DNA of 7,467 nt from positions 1 to 7,467 of the forward strand of contig CALJNY010000059.1 in the NCBI GenBank assembly GCA_937981515.1, read 5' to 3'. A model generated the notes under the pieces. The model saw nothing but the letters and a program-made list of their open reading frames with translations, was not told where the DNA came from and searched no databases. Source of the DNA: an uncultured Collinsella sp. (GTDB lineage: Bacteria; Actinomycetota; Coriobacteriia; Coriobacteriales; Coriobacteriaceae). Position 1 is the stretch's first letter; each line of letters starts with the position of its first letter. A program made the translations under genes and the position numbers. This document shows, piece after piece, positions 1 to 6,016 of this stretch.

Positions 1-501
1 TATGTGGGCATTATCGTCAACCGAAGCCTAGCGGATACGACCGATTCCGTAACCGGTCTGGGCGATATTCACGCCCTGGTCAACGCCATTGGCGAAATGC
101 GTCGCGTGGCGCGCGAGGCAGGCTTTATTGCCATTAAGGTCGACGATATCGCCGAGGTCAATGCCCGCTTTGGATTCGATGCAGGCGACCGCGTGCTCGC
201 CGAAAGCGCCGCCTGCCTTATGGAATGTTCGCGCGGCAAGGGTCGCCTGTTCCGCTCGACGGGACCAATGTTCGTGGCGCTTTTCGATGAGCTCGGCCCC
301 GAGGCAATCGACGAGCTCGCAAACGAAATCGAACGATTCCTGGGTTCTCCCGTGCTCATCGGCTCGCTTGAATATCAGCCGCCCATTCGCGTGGCCACGC
401 TCCATCTGAACAGCGTTGACCGACAGCCCGTTTCCATTTTGAACGAGCTCAAAGCGTTGCTCGGGAAAGCCGTGCAGGTGCCAGGTACCAAACTGGATTA
501 G
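1..501 (+). CDS. C-terminal part of a protein with a degenerate GGDEF-like domain (5' truncated)
   Basis: The frame is open from base 1 to a TAG at 499-501, giving 166 visible residues. No convincing start or ribosome site is seen, so the N-terminus probably lies outside the window; a GTG at 4-6 is only a formal start. The fold cues are those of a nucleotide-cyclase GGDEF domain. DSVTGLGDIHAL (about residues 15-26) matches the D-x-LTGLxNRxxL opening. IAIKVDDIAEVN followed by FGFDAGDRVLAE (about 43-67) matches the metal-binding D-x-D-xF-KxxND...GHxxGDxxL segment. Where the GG(D/E)EF signature should sit (about 82-97) the sequence reads RLFRSTGPMFVALFDE, so the catalytic loop is lost. Known GGDEF domains of this kind act as GTP or c-di-GMP sensors or structural modules. 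I infer it does not synthesise c-di-GMP. The missing N-terminus may carry a sensor or membrane domain. No terminator is obvious after the stop. Confidence 0.6.
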   Translation, partial: YVGIIVNRSLADTTDSVTGLGDIHALVNAIGEMRRVAREAGFIAIKVDDIAEVNARFGFDAGDRVLAESAACLMECSRGKGRLFRSTGPMFVALFDELGPEAIDELANEIERFLGSPVLIGSLEYQPPIRVATLHLNSVDRQPVSILNELKALLGKAVQVPGTKLD

Positions 502-529
502 CACCGCGCCCGCGCCGCCTCCCCCATCG

Positions 530-538
530 TGCGATAAT
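530..538 (+). promoter_or_regulatory. Candidate extended -10 promoter for the flavoprotein gene
   Basis: TGCGATAAT at 530-538 fits an extended -10 (TGN followed by GATAAT, five of six bases of the consensus). No -35 element is recognisable 17 bases upstream, where the DNA is very GC-rich, as is tolerated for extended -10 promoters. Transcription would start near 545, leaving a leader of about 30 bases before the ATG at 576. This is inferred from sequence alone. Confidence 0.35.
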
Positions 539-569
539 CCTCTGCAGAAGTCACCAAAAGCAGAGGGAG
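539..569 (+). promoter_or_regulatory. Inverted repeat overlapping the Shine-Dalgarno of the flavoprotein gene
   Basis: CCTCTGC (539-545) is perfectly complementary to GCAGAGG (560-566) across a 14-base loop. The downstream arm covers most of the ribosome site AGAGGGAG (562-569), six bases before the ATG at 576. In a transcript reading through from the upstream gene this would hide the ribosome site. A transcript starting near 545 from the proposed local promoter would lack most of the first arm. There is no T-tract, so it is not an intrinsic terminator. Confidence 0.35.
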
Positions 570-575
570 TTTGTG

Positions 576-1199
576 ATGAAGGTTCTTTTGGTCAATGGCA
601 GCCCCAAGGCAAACGGCAACACCGCCCGCGCACTCGCCGAGGTCGCCGAGCAGCTCAATGCCGAAGGCATTGATACCGAGGTGTTTCAGCTGGGCGCTAA
701 GCCCATTCGCGATTGCATCGGTTGCGGCCAGTGCGGCAAGCTTGGCGGTCGCTGCACCTTTGACGATGACGTAGTGAACGAGCTCATCGCTGCCGCCGAG
801 CAGGCAGATGGCTTTGTTTTTGGCTCACCCGTCTACTATGCGCACCCCAGCGGCCGCATCCTTTCGGCCCTCGATCGCGCCTTCTATGCCGGCAGCAAGG
901 CCTTTGCGCACAAGCCGGGCGCTGCCATCGCCGTCGCCCGTCGCGGCGGCACGTCGACGACCTTCGACGTACTCAACAAGTACTTCACCATCAACCAGAT
1001 GCCCGTGGTTGCCTCCACGTACTGGAACAACGTGTTTGGTCGCGTGCCCGGCGACGCCAATGGGGACGCCGAGGGCCTTGCCACCATGCGCAACATCGGC
1101 AAAAACATGGCCTGGCTCCTTCGCTGTATCGAGGCAGGACAGGCCGCCGGCATCAACGCACCCGAGGCAGATCGAGCAACGACCAACTTCATCAGGTAG
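576..1199 (+). CDS. Flavodoxin-fold NAD(P)H-dependent FMN reductase / iron-sulfur flavoprotein-like
   Basis: A 207-residue cytosolic protein of the NADPH-dependent FMN reductase / flavodoxin superfamily. The N-terminal strand and loop MKVLLVNGSPKANGNT form the FMN-phosphate binding site, and FGSPVYY (about 82-88) is the second flavin-contacting loop. Between them is CIGCGQC followed by GRC, with cysteines at about 47, 50, 53 and 60 (CX2CX2CX6C). This spacing matches the compact motif that binds a 4Fe-4S cluster in archaeal Isf proteins, but many bacterial relatives carry it without a proven cluster. The ARRGGTSTTFDVLNKYF segment (about 115-131) is typical of the bacterial branch. The start is ATG 576, preceded by AGAGGGAG at 562-569; GTG 573 would be only 3 bases from that site. 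The likely role is two-electron reduction of a quinone, nitro compound or other small acceptor; the substrate cannot be read from the sequence. The ArsC-like gene follows after 17 bp, probably co-transcribed. Confidence 0.85.
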   Translation: MKVLLVNGSPKANGNTARALAEVAEQLNAEGIDTEVFQLGAKPIRDCIGCGQCGKLGGRCTFDDDVVNELIAAAEQADGFVFGSPVYYAHPSGRILSALDRAFYAGSKAFAHKPGAAIAVARRGGTSTTFDVLNKYFTINQMPVVASTYWNNVFGRVPGDANGDAEGLATMRNIGKNMAWLLRCIEAGQAAGINAPEADRATTNFIR

Positions 1200-1216
1200 A
1201 ACGGCGGAACAAATAC

Positions 1217-1558
1217 ATGAACGTGCAGATTTTTGGCACCAAAAAGTCCTTCGATACCAAGAAGGCGCAGCGCTTTTTTAAGGAGCGCCGCATTAAGGTG
1301 CAGTTTATTGACCTTAAGGAAAAGGAGATGAGCAAGGGCGAGCTCACGAGCGTGATGCAGGCGGTCGGCGGCATCGACAAGCTGCTCAATCCCAAAACCA
1401 AGGACGAGGAGACGCTCGCGCTCATCCAGCACCTTACCCCCAGTCAGCGCTTCGACAAGCTGCTCGAGAACCAGCAGGTTCTAGCCGAGCCCATCGTGCG
1501 CAACGGCAAAAAGGCCACCGTCGGTTATTGCCCCGATGTATGGGGAGCCTGGGAGTAG
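1217..1558 (+). CDS. ArsC/Spx-family thioredoxin-fold protein lacking the catalytic cysteine
   Basis: A 113-residue protein, full length for the ArsC/Spx/YffB family. The N-terminus MNVQIFGTKKSFDTKKAQRF aligns with the YffB-type pattern YGIKNCDTxKKA, but serine occupies the catalytic cysteine position (residue 11) and no CXXC is present. FIDLKEKEMSKGEL (about 31-44) corresponds to the helix that follows the 'D' of this fold. The C-terminal AEPIVRNGKKATVGYCP (about 89-105) matches the family's (R)P-IVxxGxxxxVGF-P segment, with the conserved arginine replaced by glutamate. The only cysteine is near the C-terminus (about 105). Classical thiol-dependent arsenate reduction is therefore unlikely. 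An Spx-like adaptor or regulatory role is possible but unproven. The ribosome site is weak (GGCGGA about 12 bases before the ATG). The gene lies 17 bp behind the flavoprotein gene, suggesting one transcript and perhaps a shared redox role. Confidence 0.8.
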   Translation: MNVQIFGTKKSFDTKKAQRFFKERRIKVQFIDLKEKEMSKGELTSVMQAVGGIDKLLNPKTKDEETLALIQHLTPSQRFDKLLENQQVLAEPIVRNGKKATVGYCPDVWGAWE

Positions 1559-1559
1559 C

Positions 1560-1589
1560 TTGTGTTATTTGCCGGCGCGTGGGTATAAG
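1560..1589 (+). promoter_or_regulatory. Weak candidate promoter for the CobW-family gene
   Basis: TTGTGT (1560-1565) and TATAAG (1584-1589) lie 18 bases apart, in the 86-bp gap before the cobW-like ATG at 1645. The -10 matches five of six consensus bases; the -35 is poor. CATAAGAT at 1603-1610 is a second, weaker -10-like string. I saw no clear palindromic Zur-type operator in the gap. Confidence 0.25.
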
Positions 1590-1632
1590 AGCAGGCGTTT
1601 GGCATAAGATTCAACTGTAAGCCATGTCTAAC

Positions 1633-1640
1633 AAAGGAGG
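1633..1640 (+). promoter_or_regulatory. Strong Shine-Dalgarno fixing the start of the CobW-family gene
   Basis: AAAGGAGG at 1633-1640 is a near-perfect anti-16S complement four bases before ATG 1645. It decides against the in-frame upstream ATG at 1624, which would put the ribosome site inside the coding region and add seven residues before the conserved MPNKPVKIIMLTGY start. Confidence 0.8.
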
Positions 1641-1644
1641 GCAC

Positions 1645-2775
1645 ATGCCCAACAAACCCGTGAAGATCATCATGCTTACCGGATACCTCGGTGCCGGCAA
1701 GACCACGCTGCTCAACCACATCCTCGCTAACGACGGCGGCATCCGCGCCGCCGTGATTGTCAACGACATCGGCGAGATCAACGTCGACGCCAGCCTTATC
1801 GCCGACGGTGGCCTTTCCGAGACCGACGACCTCATCCCGCTCACCAACGGCTGCATCTGCTGCACGCTTTCGGACGACCTTGCCAACCAGCTGCAGGGCA
1901 TCGCCGATTCGGGCAACTTCGACTACATCATCATCGAGGCATCGGGTATTTGCGAGCCTATCCCCATCGCCTACACCATCTCGAGCTTCTGCGACGAGGC
2001 CAAGGTGGGCGGCGAGCCCAAGCTCGCGCTCGACAACATCGTGGCCGTGGTCGACTGCGCCCGCATGTACGACGAGTTCAACGGCGGTCGCGACCTGCTG
2101 GCAGAGGATATCGACGAGGACGACATCGAGAGCCTGCTCATCCAGCAGATCGAGTTCTGCTCCACGCTGATTCTCAACAAGACCGATACCGTGAGCCCTG
2201 AGCAGATCGCCGAGCTCAAGGCCATCGTGCGCAGCCTGCAGAAAGATGCCGTGATCGTCGAGGCCCAAAACGGCGAGGTCCCCATGGAGGAGCTGCTCGA
2301 CACCGACCGCTTCGACTTTATGCGCGCCTACAATTCCGCCGCCTGGATCGATGCCATGGAGCATCCCGAGGAGCACGATGACCCTGAGGTGCTCGAGTAC
2401 GACATCGAGACCTTTGTTTACTCGCGCCGCAAGCCGTTTGACCTGCAGAAGTTCACCGATTTTGTTGAGCAGGAGTGGCCCGACGAGGTCATTCGCGTCA
2501 AGGGTCCGTTGTGGCAGACCGGCGATCCGGACATGTGCTACATGTTTGAGCAGGCTGGCCACCAGATGCGCCTGATGGAGAACGGCCTGTTTGTCGACTC
2601 GGCGCCCGAGGGCGAGAAGCAGAAGATCATCGACGAGAACCCCGAGATCATGCAGATTTGGGACGACGAGACGGGCGACCGCATGACGAGCCTGTGCATC
2701 ATCGGCCGTCACATGGACAAGGATGCGCTCATCGCCTCCCTCGATGCCTGCCTGACCGACTGGCACCGCGTCTAG
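1645..2775 (+). CDS. CobW/COG0523-family GTP-dependent metal chaperone (P47K/CobW domain)
   Basis: A 376-residue cytosolic G3E-family GTPase. Visible motifs: Walker A GYLGAGKT (13-20), the family hallmark metal site CICC within NGCICCTL (70-73), the Walker B-like IIIEASGICEP (95-105), and the guanine-specificity motif NKTD (178-181). Between them is an acidic stretch, LLAEDIDEDDIE (about 151-162). The C-terminal CobW_C domain starts near residue 250 (YDIETFVYSRRKPFD) and runs to the end. Instead of a long His-rich linker there is a short HPEEHDD (H240, H244), a possible metal ligand patch. The family binds Zn2+ or another divalent metal at CXCC, hydrolyses GTP and delivers metal to client proteins; members include YjiA, ZigA/ZNG1, CobW and nitrile hydratase activators. 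The client and metal are not evident here: neighbours are a flavoprotein, an ArsC-like protein and TrmL, and no metal transporter or paralogous Zn enzyme is in the window. A strong terminator begins 36 bp after the stop codon. Confidence 0.9.
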   Translation: MPNKPVKIIMLTGYLGAGKTTLLNHILANDGGIRAAVIVNDIGEINVDASLIADGGLSETDDLIPLTNGCICCTLSDDLANQLQGIADSGNFDYIIIEASGICEPIPIAYTISSFCDEAKVGGEPKLALDNIVAVVDCARMYDEFNGGRDLLAEDIDEDDIESLLIQQIEFCSTLILNKTDTVSPEQIAELKAIVRSLQKDAVIVEAQNGEVPMEELLDTDRFDFMRAYNSAAWIDAMEHPEEHDDPEVLEYDIETFVYSRRKPFDLQKFTDFVEQEWPDEVIRVKGPLWQTGDPDMCYMFEQAGHQMRLMENGLFVDSAPEGEKQKIIDENPEIMQIWDDETGDRMTSLCIIGRHMDKDALIASLDACLTDWHRV

Positions 2776-2811
2776 GTTTATCCAAGCGGGTTTTTCCGCT
2801 ACGTAACCGCC

Positions 2812-2852
2812 AAACCACCACGAAGGTGCCTGTCCCCTTCGTGGTGGTTTTT
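2812..2852 (+). terminator. Strong intrinsic terminator after the CobW-family gene, inside the trmL leader
   Basis: AAACCACCACGAAGG (2812-2826) and CCTTCGTGGTGGTTT (2836-2850) form a perfect 15-bp stem with a 9-base loop (TGCCTGTCC), followed by a T-run at 2848-2852. This is a textbook Rho-independent terminator on the plus strand. The loop and upper stem carry the AAGGTGCCTGTCCCCTT core, related to the CTGTCCC hairpins at 3468-3498 and 7198-7221. Only 21 bases separate the T-run from the trmL start codon. A weaker 5-bp hairpin, AGCGG/CCGCT, sits just upstream at 2785-2800. Confidence 0.85.
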
Positions 2853-2873
2853 CGTTCTGAGCCAAGGAGATTC

Positions 2874-3473
2874 ATGTTCAACATTGTGCTGTATGCGCCC
2901 GAAATCCCGGCCAATACGGGCAATATCGGCCGTACCTGCGTGGTCACCGGCGCCCGTCTACATCTGGTGGAGCCACTGGGCTTTTCGCTCGACGACAAGA
3001 CAGTACGTCGCGCCGGCCTGGGCTACTGGCAAAACTTGGACGTGACCACCTATGCCGGCTGGGAGGATTTCCTTGCACGCAATGGTCTCTCCCCTGCCGA
3101 CGAACGCCTGCATCTGCTGACCAAAAAGGCACGCCGCACCTATGCGCAGAGTGCCTACCGCGATGGCGACTACTTGGTCTTTGGCAGCGAGAGCTCGGGC
3201 ATTCCCGAGCCACTGCTTGCCGCGGCGCCCGAGCGTTGCGAGCGCATCCCGATGCTGCGCGATTGCGACTCACTCGATAACGCCGAAGCTTGGGAAGCTC
3301 ACGAGGAATCGCTGGGGCATACCGAGGACAGCCACGAGACCATCCTTCAACAGGATATCTGCGGCAACTTCGTCAACCCGGACGACTACCGCATCAGCGC
3401 ACTTAACCTCTCCAACAGCGCCGCCATCGTCCTCTACGAGGCCCTGCGCCAAACAGGCTTTCCGGCGATGTGA
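2874..3473 (+). CDS. trmL: tRNA (cytidine(34)/cmnm5-uridine(34)-2'-O)-methyltransferase TrmL, with an insertion
   Basis: A 199-residue SPOUT (trefoil-knot) methyltransferase. It uses SAM to 2'-O-methylate the wobble nucleotide of tRNA-Leu species (known for E. coli TrmL/YibK). Motif 1 is LYAPEIPANTGNIGRTC (6-22), followed by LHLVEPLGFSLDDKTVRRAGLGYW (29-52). Motif 2 is LVFGSESSGIPEPLL (101-115), and motif 3 is SALNLSNSAAIVLYEALRQ (175-193). These are all the SAM-binding knot residues expected. Between IPML (125-128) and motif 3 lies an acidic, polar segment of about 45 residues (129-173). E. coli-type TrmL has only a short loop there, so this protein is longer than the usual 150-160 residues. 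The start is ATG 2874 with AAGGAGA at 2864-2870; an open frame continues upstream but crosses the terminator and the cobW-like gene and is not coding. The TGA stop (3471-3473) lies within an inverted repeat. The next gene converges from the other strand. Confidence 0.93.
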   Translation: MFNIVLYAPEIPANTGNIGRTCVVTGARLHLVEPLGFSLDDKTVRRAGLGYWQNLDVTTYAGWEDFLARNGLSPADERLHLLTKKARRTYAQSAYRDGDYLVFGSESSGIPEPLLAAAPERCERIPMLRDCDSLDNAEAWEAHEESLGHTEDSHETILQQDICGNFVNPDDYRISALNLSNSAAIVLYEALRQTGFPAM

Positions 3474-3498
3474 CAAAGGGACAGTCTCGTTGTCACAT
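3468..3498. repeat. Inverted repeat between convergent genes, containing the trmL stop codon
   Basis: ATGTGACAA (3468-3476) is perfectly complementary to TTGTCACAT (3490-3498). The centre AGGGACAGTCTCG adds imperfect inner pairing (GGGA with TCTC, including one wobble), making a 31-base near-palindrome. It occupies nearly all of the 29-bp space between the trmL stop (3473) and the stop of the convergent uvrA-like gene (3503). It probably acts as a weak bidirectional terminator or mRNA 3' stabiliser. No run of T follows on either strand. It shares the GTGACAAAGGGAC core with 7198-7221. Confidence 0.65.
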
Positions 3499-3502
3499 TC
3501 GG

Positions 3503-6016
3503 TTATAGGTAGCGGCCGGTAATGCTTGCGGAGCAGGCCGCGATGTCTGCCGGCGTACCGGCGCAGACGATTTGCCCGCCTGTGTCGCCGCCGCCTGGGC
3601 CCATGTCGATCACGTAATCGGCGTTACGGATAAGGTCGAGGTCGTGCTCGATCACGATAACCGTGGCGCCTTTGGCAACAAGGCCGTCGAACACACTCAG
3701 CAACACTTGGACATCGAGCGGATGTAGTCCGATTGTGGGCTCATCGAACACGAATACGGCGTCGTCCTGCACGCGGCCCATCTCGCTCGCAAGCTTAAGA
3801 CGCTGCGCCTCGCCGCCCGAGAGCGCCGGCGTGGGCTCACCAAGCGTGAGATAGCCCAAGCCCAGGCCGTGCAAGGTCTGCAAACGCGTCTGAGCTTTCT
3901 TGAGCCCCACCGTGGCGTCGAGGGCCTCATCCACACTCATGTCCATGAGCTGCGGCAACGTAAGCAGACTCCCGTCCTTGCCCTCGCGATGGATATGCGA
4001 AACCGCGTCTGCATAACGAGAACCGCGACATGCCGGACAGACGATCTCGACGTCGGGCAAAAACTGCACGTCGAGCGATATCGAGCCCGTGCCATCGCAC
4101 GTAGGGCAGCGCAAGGCGCCGGTGTTGTAGCTAAAGGCGCCCGCCTTGTAACCGGCTGCCTTGGCCTCGGGCGTACGGGCGAAGGCGCGGCGCAGCTCAT
4201 CATGGATGTCGGCATAGGTCGCCACCGTCGAGCGCACGTTGGCACCGATGGGCGTGGCGTCAATCAGGTTGGCACGCGCAATGCCCTCGGCATCGACCCA
4301 ACGCACGTGCCCCGGCAGACGCTCGCCAGCTGCCTGCGCCTTAAGTGCCGGGATGAGCGTCTCGAGCACGAGCGTCGTCTTACCCGAACCCGAAACACCC
4401 GTAACCGCGACCAAGCGACCGCGCGGGATATCGACTTCGAGCGGCCTGACGGTATGGATGGCATCGGTCGCCACACGGATATGGCCCTGGTCGAACATTT
4501 CGTCGTCAGTCACCTGTGGGCGCAAGCGCTTGGACTCTGCGCGCAAAAACGGGGCGATGCGGCTGCTTTGCGATTGTTCGACCTCGTCTACCGTACCAGC
4601 GGCGATCACATTGCCGCCGCCTGCTCCGGCAACGGGGCCCATCTCGACCAGATAGTCGGCTTCCGCCAGTACGCGCGTGTCGTGGTCGACAACAACCACG
4701 GTGTTGCCGTCATCCACCAGATCGCGCATCACGCCCACCAAGCCGTCGACATTGGCAGGATGCAGGCCGATCGAAGGCTCGTCCAGCACATAAAGCACGC
4801 CCGTCGACCGGTTGCGCACCACGCGGGCAAGCTGCACGCGCTGGCGCTCACCCGTGGAGAGTGTGGCACCAGCGCGGTCGAGTGAAAGGTAATCGAGACC
4901 CAGGTCGACCAGACGACGGGCCACGCTCAAAAACGAATCGCAGATATCCGTCGCCATGGGCCGCATCTCGGGCGGCAAGGATGCGGGCACCCCGCGCATC
5001 CACTCAATCGCCTCACCCAGCGTCATGGCCGCGGCCTGCGCCAGATTGATACCGCGCACCTGGGGCTGGCGTGCAGACTCGGAGAGACGCGTGCCACCGC
5101 AATCGCGGCATGCTCCCTCGCGCAAAAAGCGAGCAACGCGTTTGAGGCCCTTGTCGTCCTTAACCTTGGCGAGCGCATTCTCGACGGTATAGACGGCGTT
5201 GTAATAGGTGAAGTCGAGCGGCGTGGCGCCCTCGCCGTTTTTGGGAACGTAGAGAATGTGCTTCTTAACCGCCGGACCATGAAACACGATGTCGCGCTCT
5301 TGAGGCGTGAGCTGGTTAAACGGCACGTCGGTGCGCACGCCCATCTCGCCAGCCACCTGCTTCATCAGATCCCACATGAGCGTACCCCAGGGAAGCACCG
5401 CACCCTCGTTGATAGTCTTTGACTCGTCGGGCACCAGACTCGCCTCGTCCACCTCGCGCATGACACCGGTGCCGCCACAGGTGGGGCACGCACCGCCGCT
5501 ATTGAAAGCCAAATCCTCGGCACTCGGCGCGTAGAACTCGCGACCGCACGCAGGGCACGTGAGCGACAGGCCCGCAGCCACGTTAAGGCTCGGCTCCACA
5601 CGCGCCCCGCAGTGCGGGCACACGTGATGGGCACAGCGGCTAAAGAGCAGGCGCAGGCTGTTGTTGAGCTCGGTCATGGTGCCAAAGGTGGAACGCACGC
5701 CCGGCACGCTGGGGCGCTGATGCAATGCGAGCGCCGCCGGTACGTGCAGCACCTCGTCCACCTGGGCGTGCTCGGCCTGTGTCAGACGACGGCGGGTATA
5801 GGTGCTGAGCGCCTCCAGGTAACGGCGCGAGCCCTCGGCATAAAGAACCCCCAGCGCCAGCGAGCTCTTGCCCGAACCCGACACGCCGGCAATACCCACG
5901 AGCTTTCCCAGCGGAATATCGATATCGATGTCTTTGAGGTTATGGACACGCGCGCCACGCACCTCGATAGCCTGCGGGCTCATCTTCTGTTCCGTCACCT
6001 TTATCACCCTACTCAT
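3503..6016 (-). CDS. uvrA2: Class II UvrA-like ABC ATPase (UvrA2/DrrC type) lacking the UvrB-binding domain
   Basis: An 837-residue protein, about 100 shorter than canonical UvrA. It has two ABC ATPase halves: Walker A GVSGSGKS (44-51) and GVSGSGKT (540-547), Walker B at D412/E413 and D758/E759, with EPSIGLHP and EPTIGLHP following, and signatures LSTGE (386-390) and LSGGE (732-736). Zinc modules: CPHC/CPAC/CPTC pairs at C133/C136, C154/C157 and C177/C180, a CRDCGGTRL near 307, and the C-terminal C637/C640 and C660/C663. Only about 17 residues separate the first two CXXC pairs, where UvrA proper carries its roughly 110-residue UvrB-binding domain, so that domain is absent. This is the class II hallmark. 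Family members such as Streptomyces DrrC and Deinococcus UvrA2 bind DNA and give tolerance to intercalating drugs or DNA damage; classical UvrB-dependent excision is unlikely. The first signature has T in place of the usual G. ATG 6016 overlaps the upstream ATPase gene by 8 bp (ATGAGTAG), implying translational coupling; an internal ATG at residue 12 is an alternative start. Confidence 0.9.
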   Translation of the reverse strand: MSRVIKVTEQKMSPQAIEVRGARVHNLKDIDIDIPLGKLVGIAGVSGSGKSSLALGVLYAEGSRRYLEALSTYTRRRLTQAEHAQVDEVLHVPAALALHQRPSVPGVRSTFGTMTELNNSLRLLFSRCAHHVCPHCGARVEPSLNVAAGLSLTCPACGREFYAPSAEDLAFNSGGACPTCGGTGVMREVDEASLVPDESKTINEGAVLPWGTLMWDLMKQVAGEMGVRTDVPFNQLTPQERDIVFHGPAVKKHILYVPKNGEGATPLDFTYYNAVYTVENALAKVKDDKGLKRVARFLREGACRDCGGTRLSESARQPQVRGINLAQAAAMTLGEAIEWMRGVPASLPPEMRPMATDICDSFLSVARRLVDLGLDYLSLDRAGATLSTGERQRVQLARVVRNRSTGVLYVLDEPSIGLHPANVDGLVGVMRDLVDDGNTVVVVDHDTRVLAEADYLVEMGPVAGAGGGNVIAAGTVDEVEQSQSSRIAPFLRAESKRLRPQVTDDEMFDQGHIRVATDAIHTVRPLEVDIPRGRLVAVTGVSGSGKTTLVLETLIPALKAQAAGERLPGHVRWVDAEGIARANLIDATPIGANVRSTVATYADIHDELRRAFARTPEAKAAGYKAGAFSYNTGALRCPTCDGTGSISLDVQFLPDVEIVCPACRGSRYADAVSHIHREGKDGSLLTLPQLMDMSVDEALDATVGLKKAQTRLQTLHGLGLGYLTLGEPTPALSGGEAQRLKLASEMGRVQDDAVFVFDEPTIGLHPLDVQVLLSVFDGLVAKGATVIVIEHDLDLIRNADYVIDMGPGGGDTGGQIVCAGTPADIAACSASITGRYL

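Noticed and set aside
1624..1644. Upstream in-frame ATG for the CobW-family gene
   Set aside because: AAAGGAGG lies inside this stretch, correctly spaced for ATG 1645, and the family N-terminus begins there.
1525..2865. 446-codon open frame on the minus strand opposite the CobW-family gene
   Set aside because: It is the antisense shadow of a clearly coding gene with all CobW motifs. Its composition (V/L/D/G/H-rich, no motifs) is the usual product of high-GC codon use, and it runs through a terminator hairpin.
2658..2873. N-terminal extension of the trmL frame
   Set aside because: It overlaps the end of the CobW-family gene in another frame and crosses the terminator; TrmL homology and a good ribosome site begin at ATG 2874.
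3869..4885. 338-codon open frame on the plus strand inside the uvrA-like gene
   Set aside because: Antisense shadow of a conserved ABC ATPase; R/H/A-rich low-information protein with no domain and no ribosome site.
3503..6016. Canonical UvrA of the UvrABC excision repair pathway
   Set aside because: The UvrB-binding domain between the first two CXXC pairs is missing and the protein is about 100 residues short, so it is a class II paralogue.
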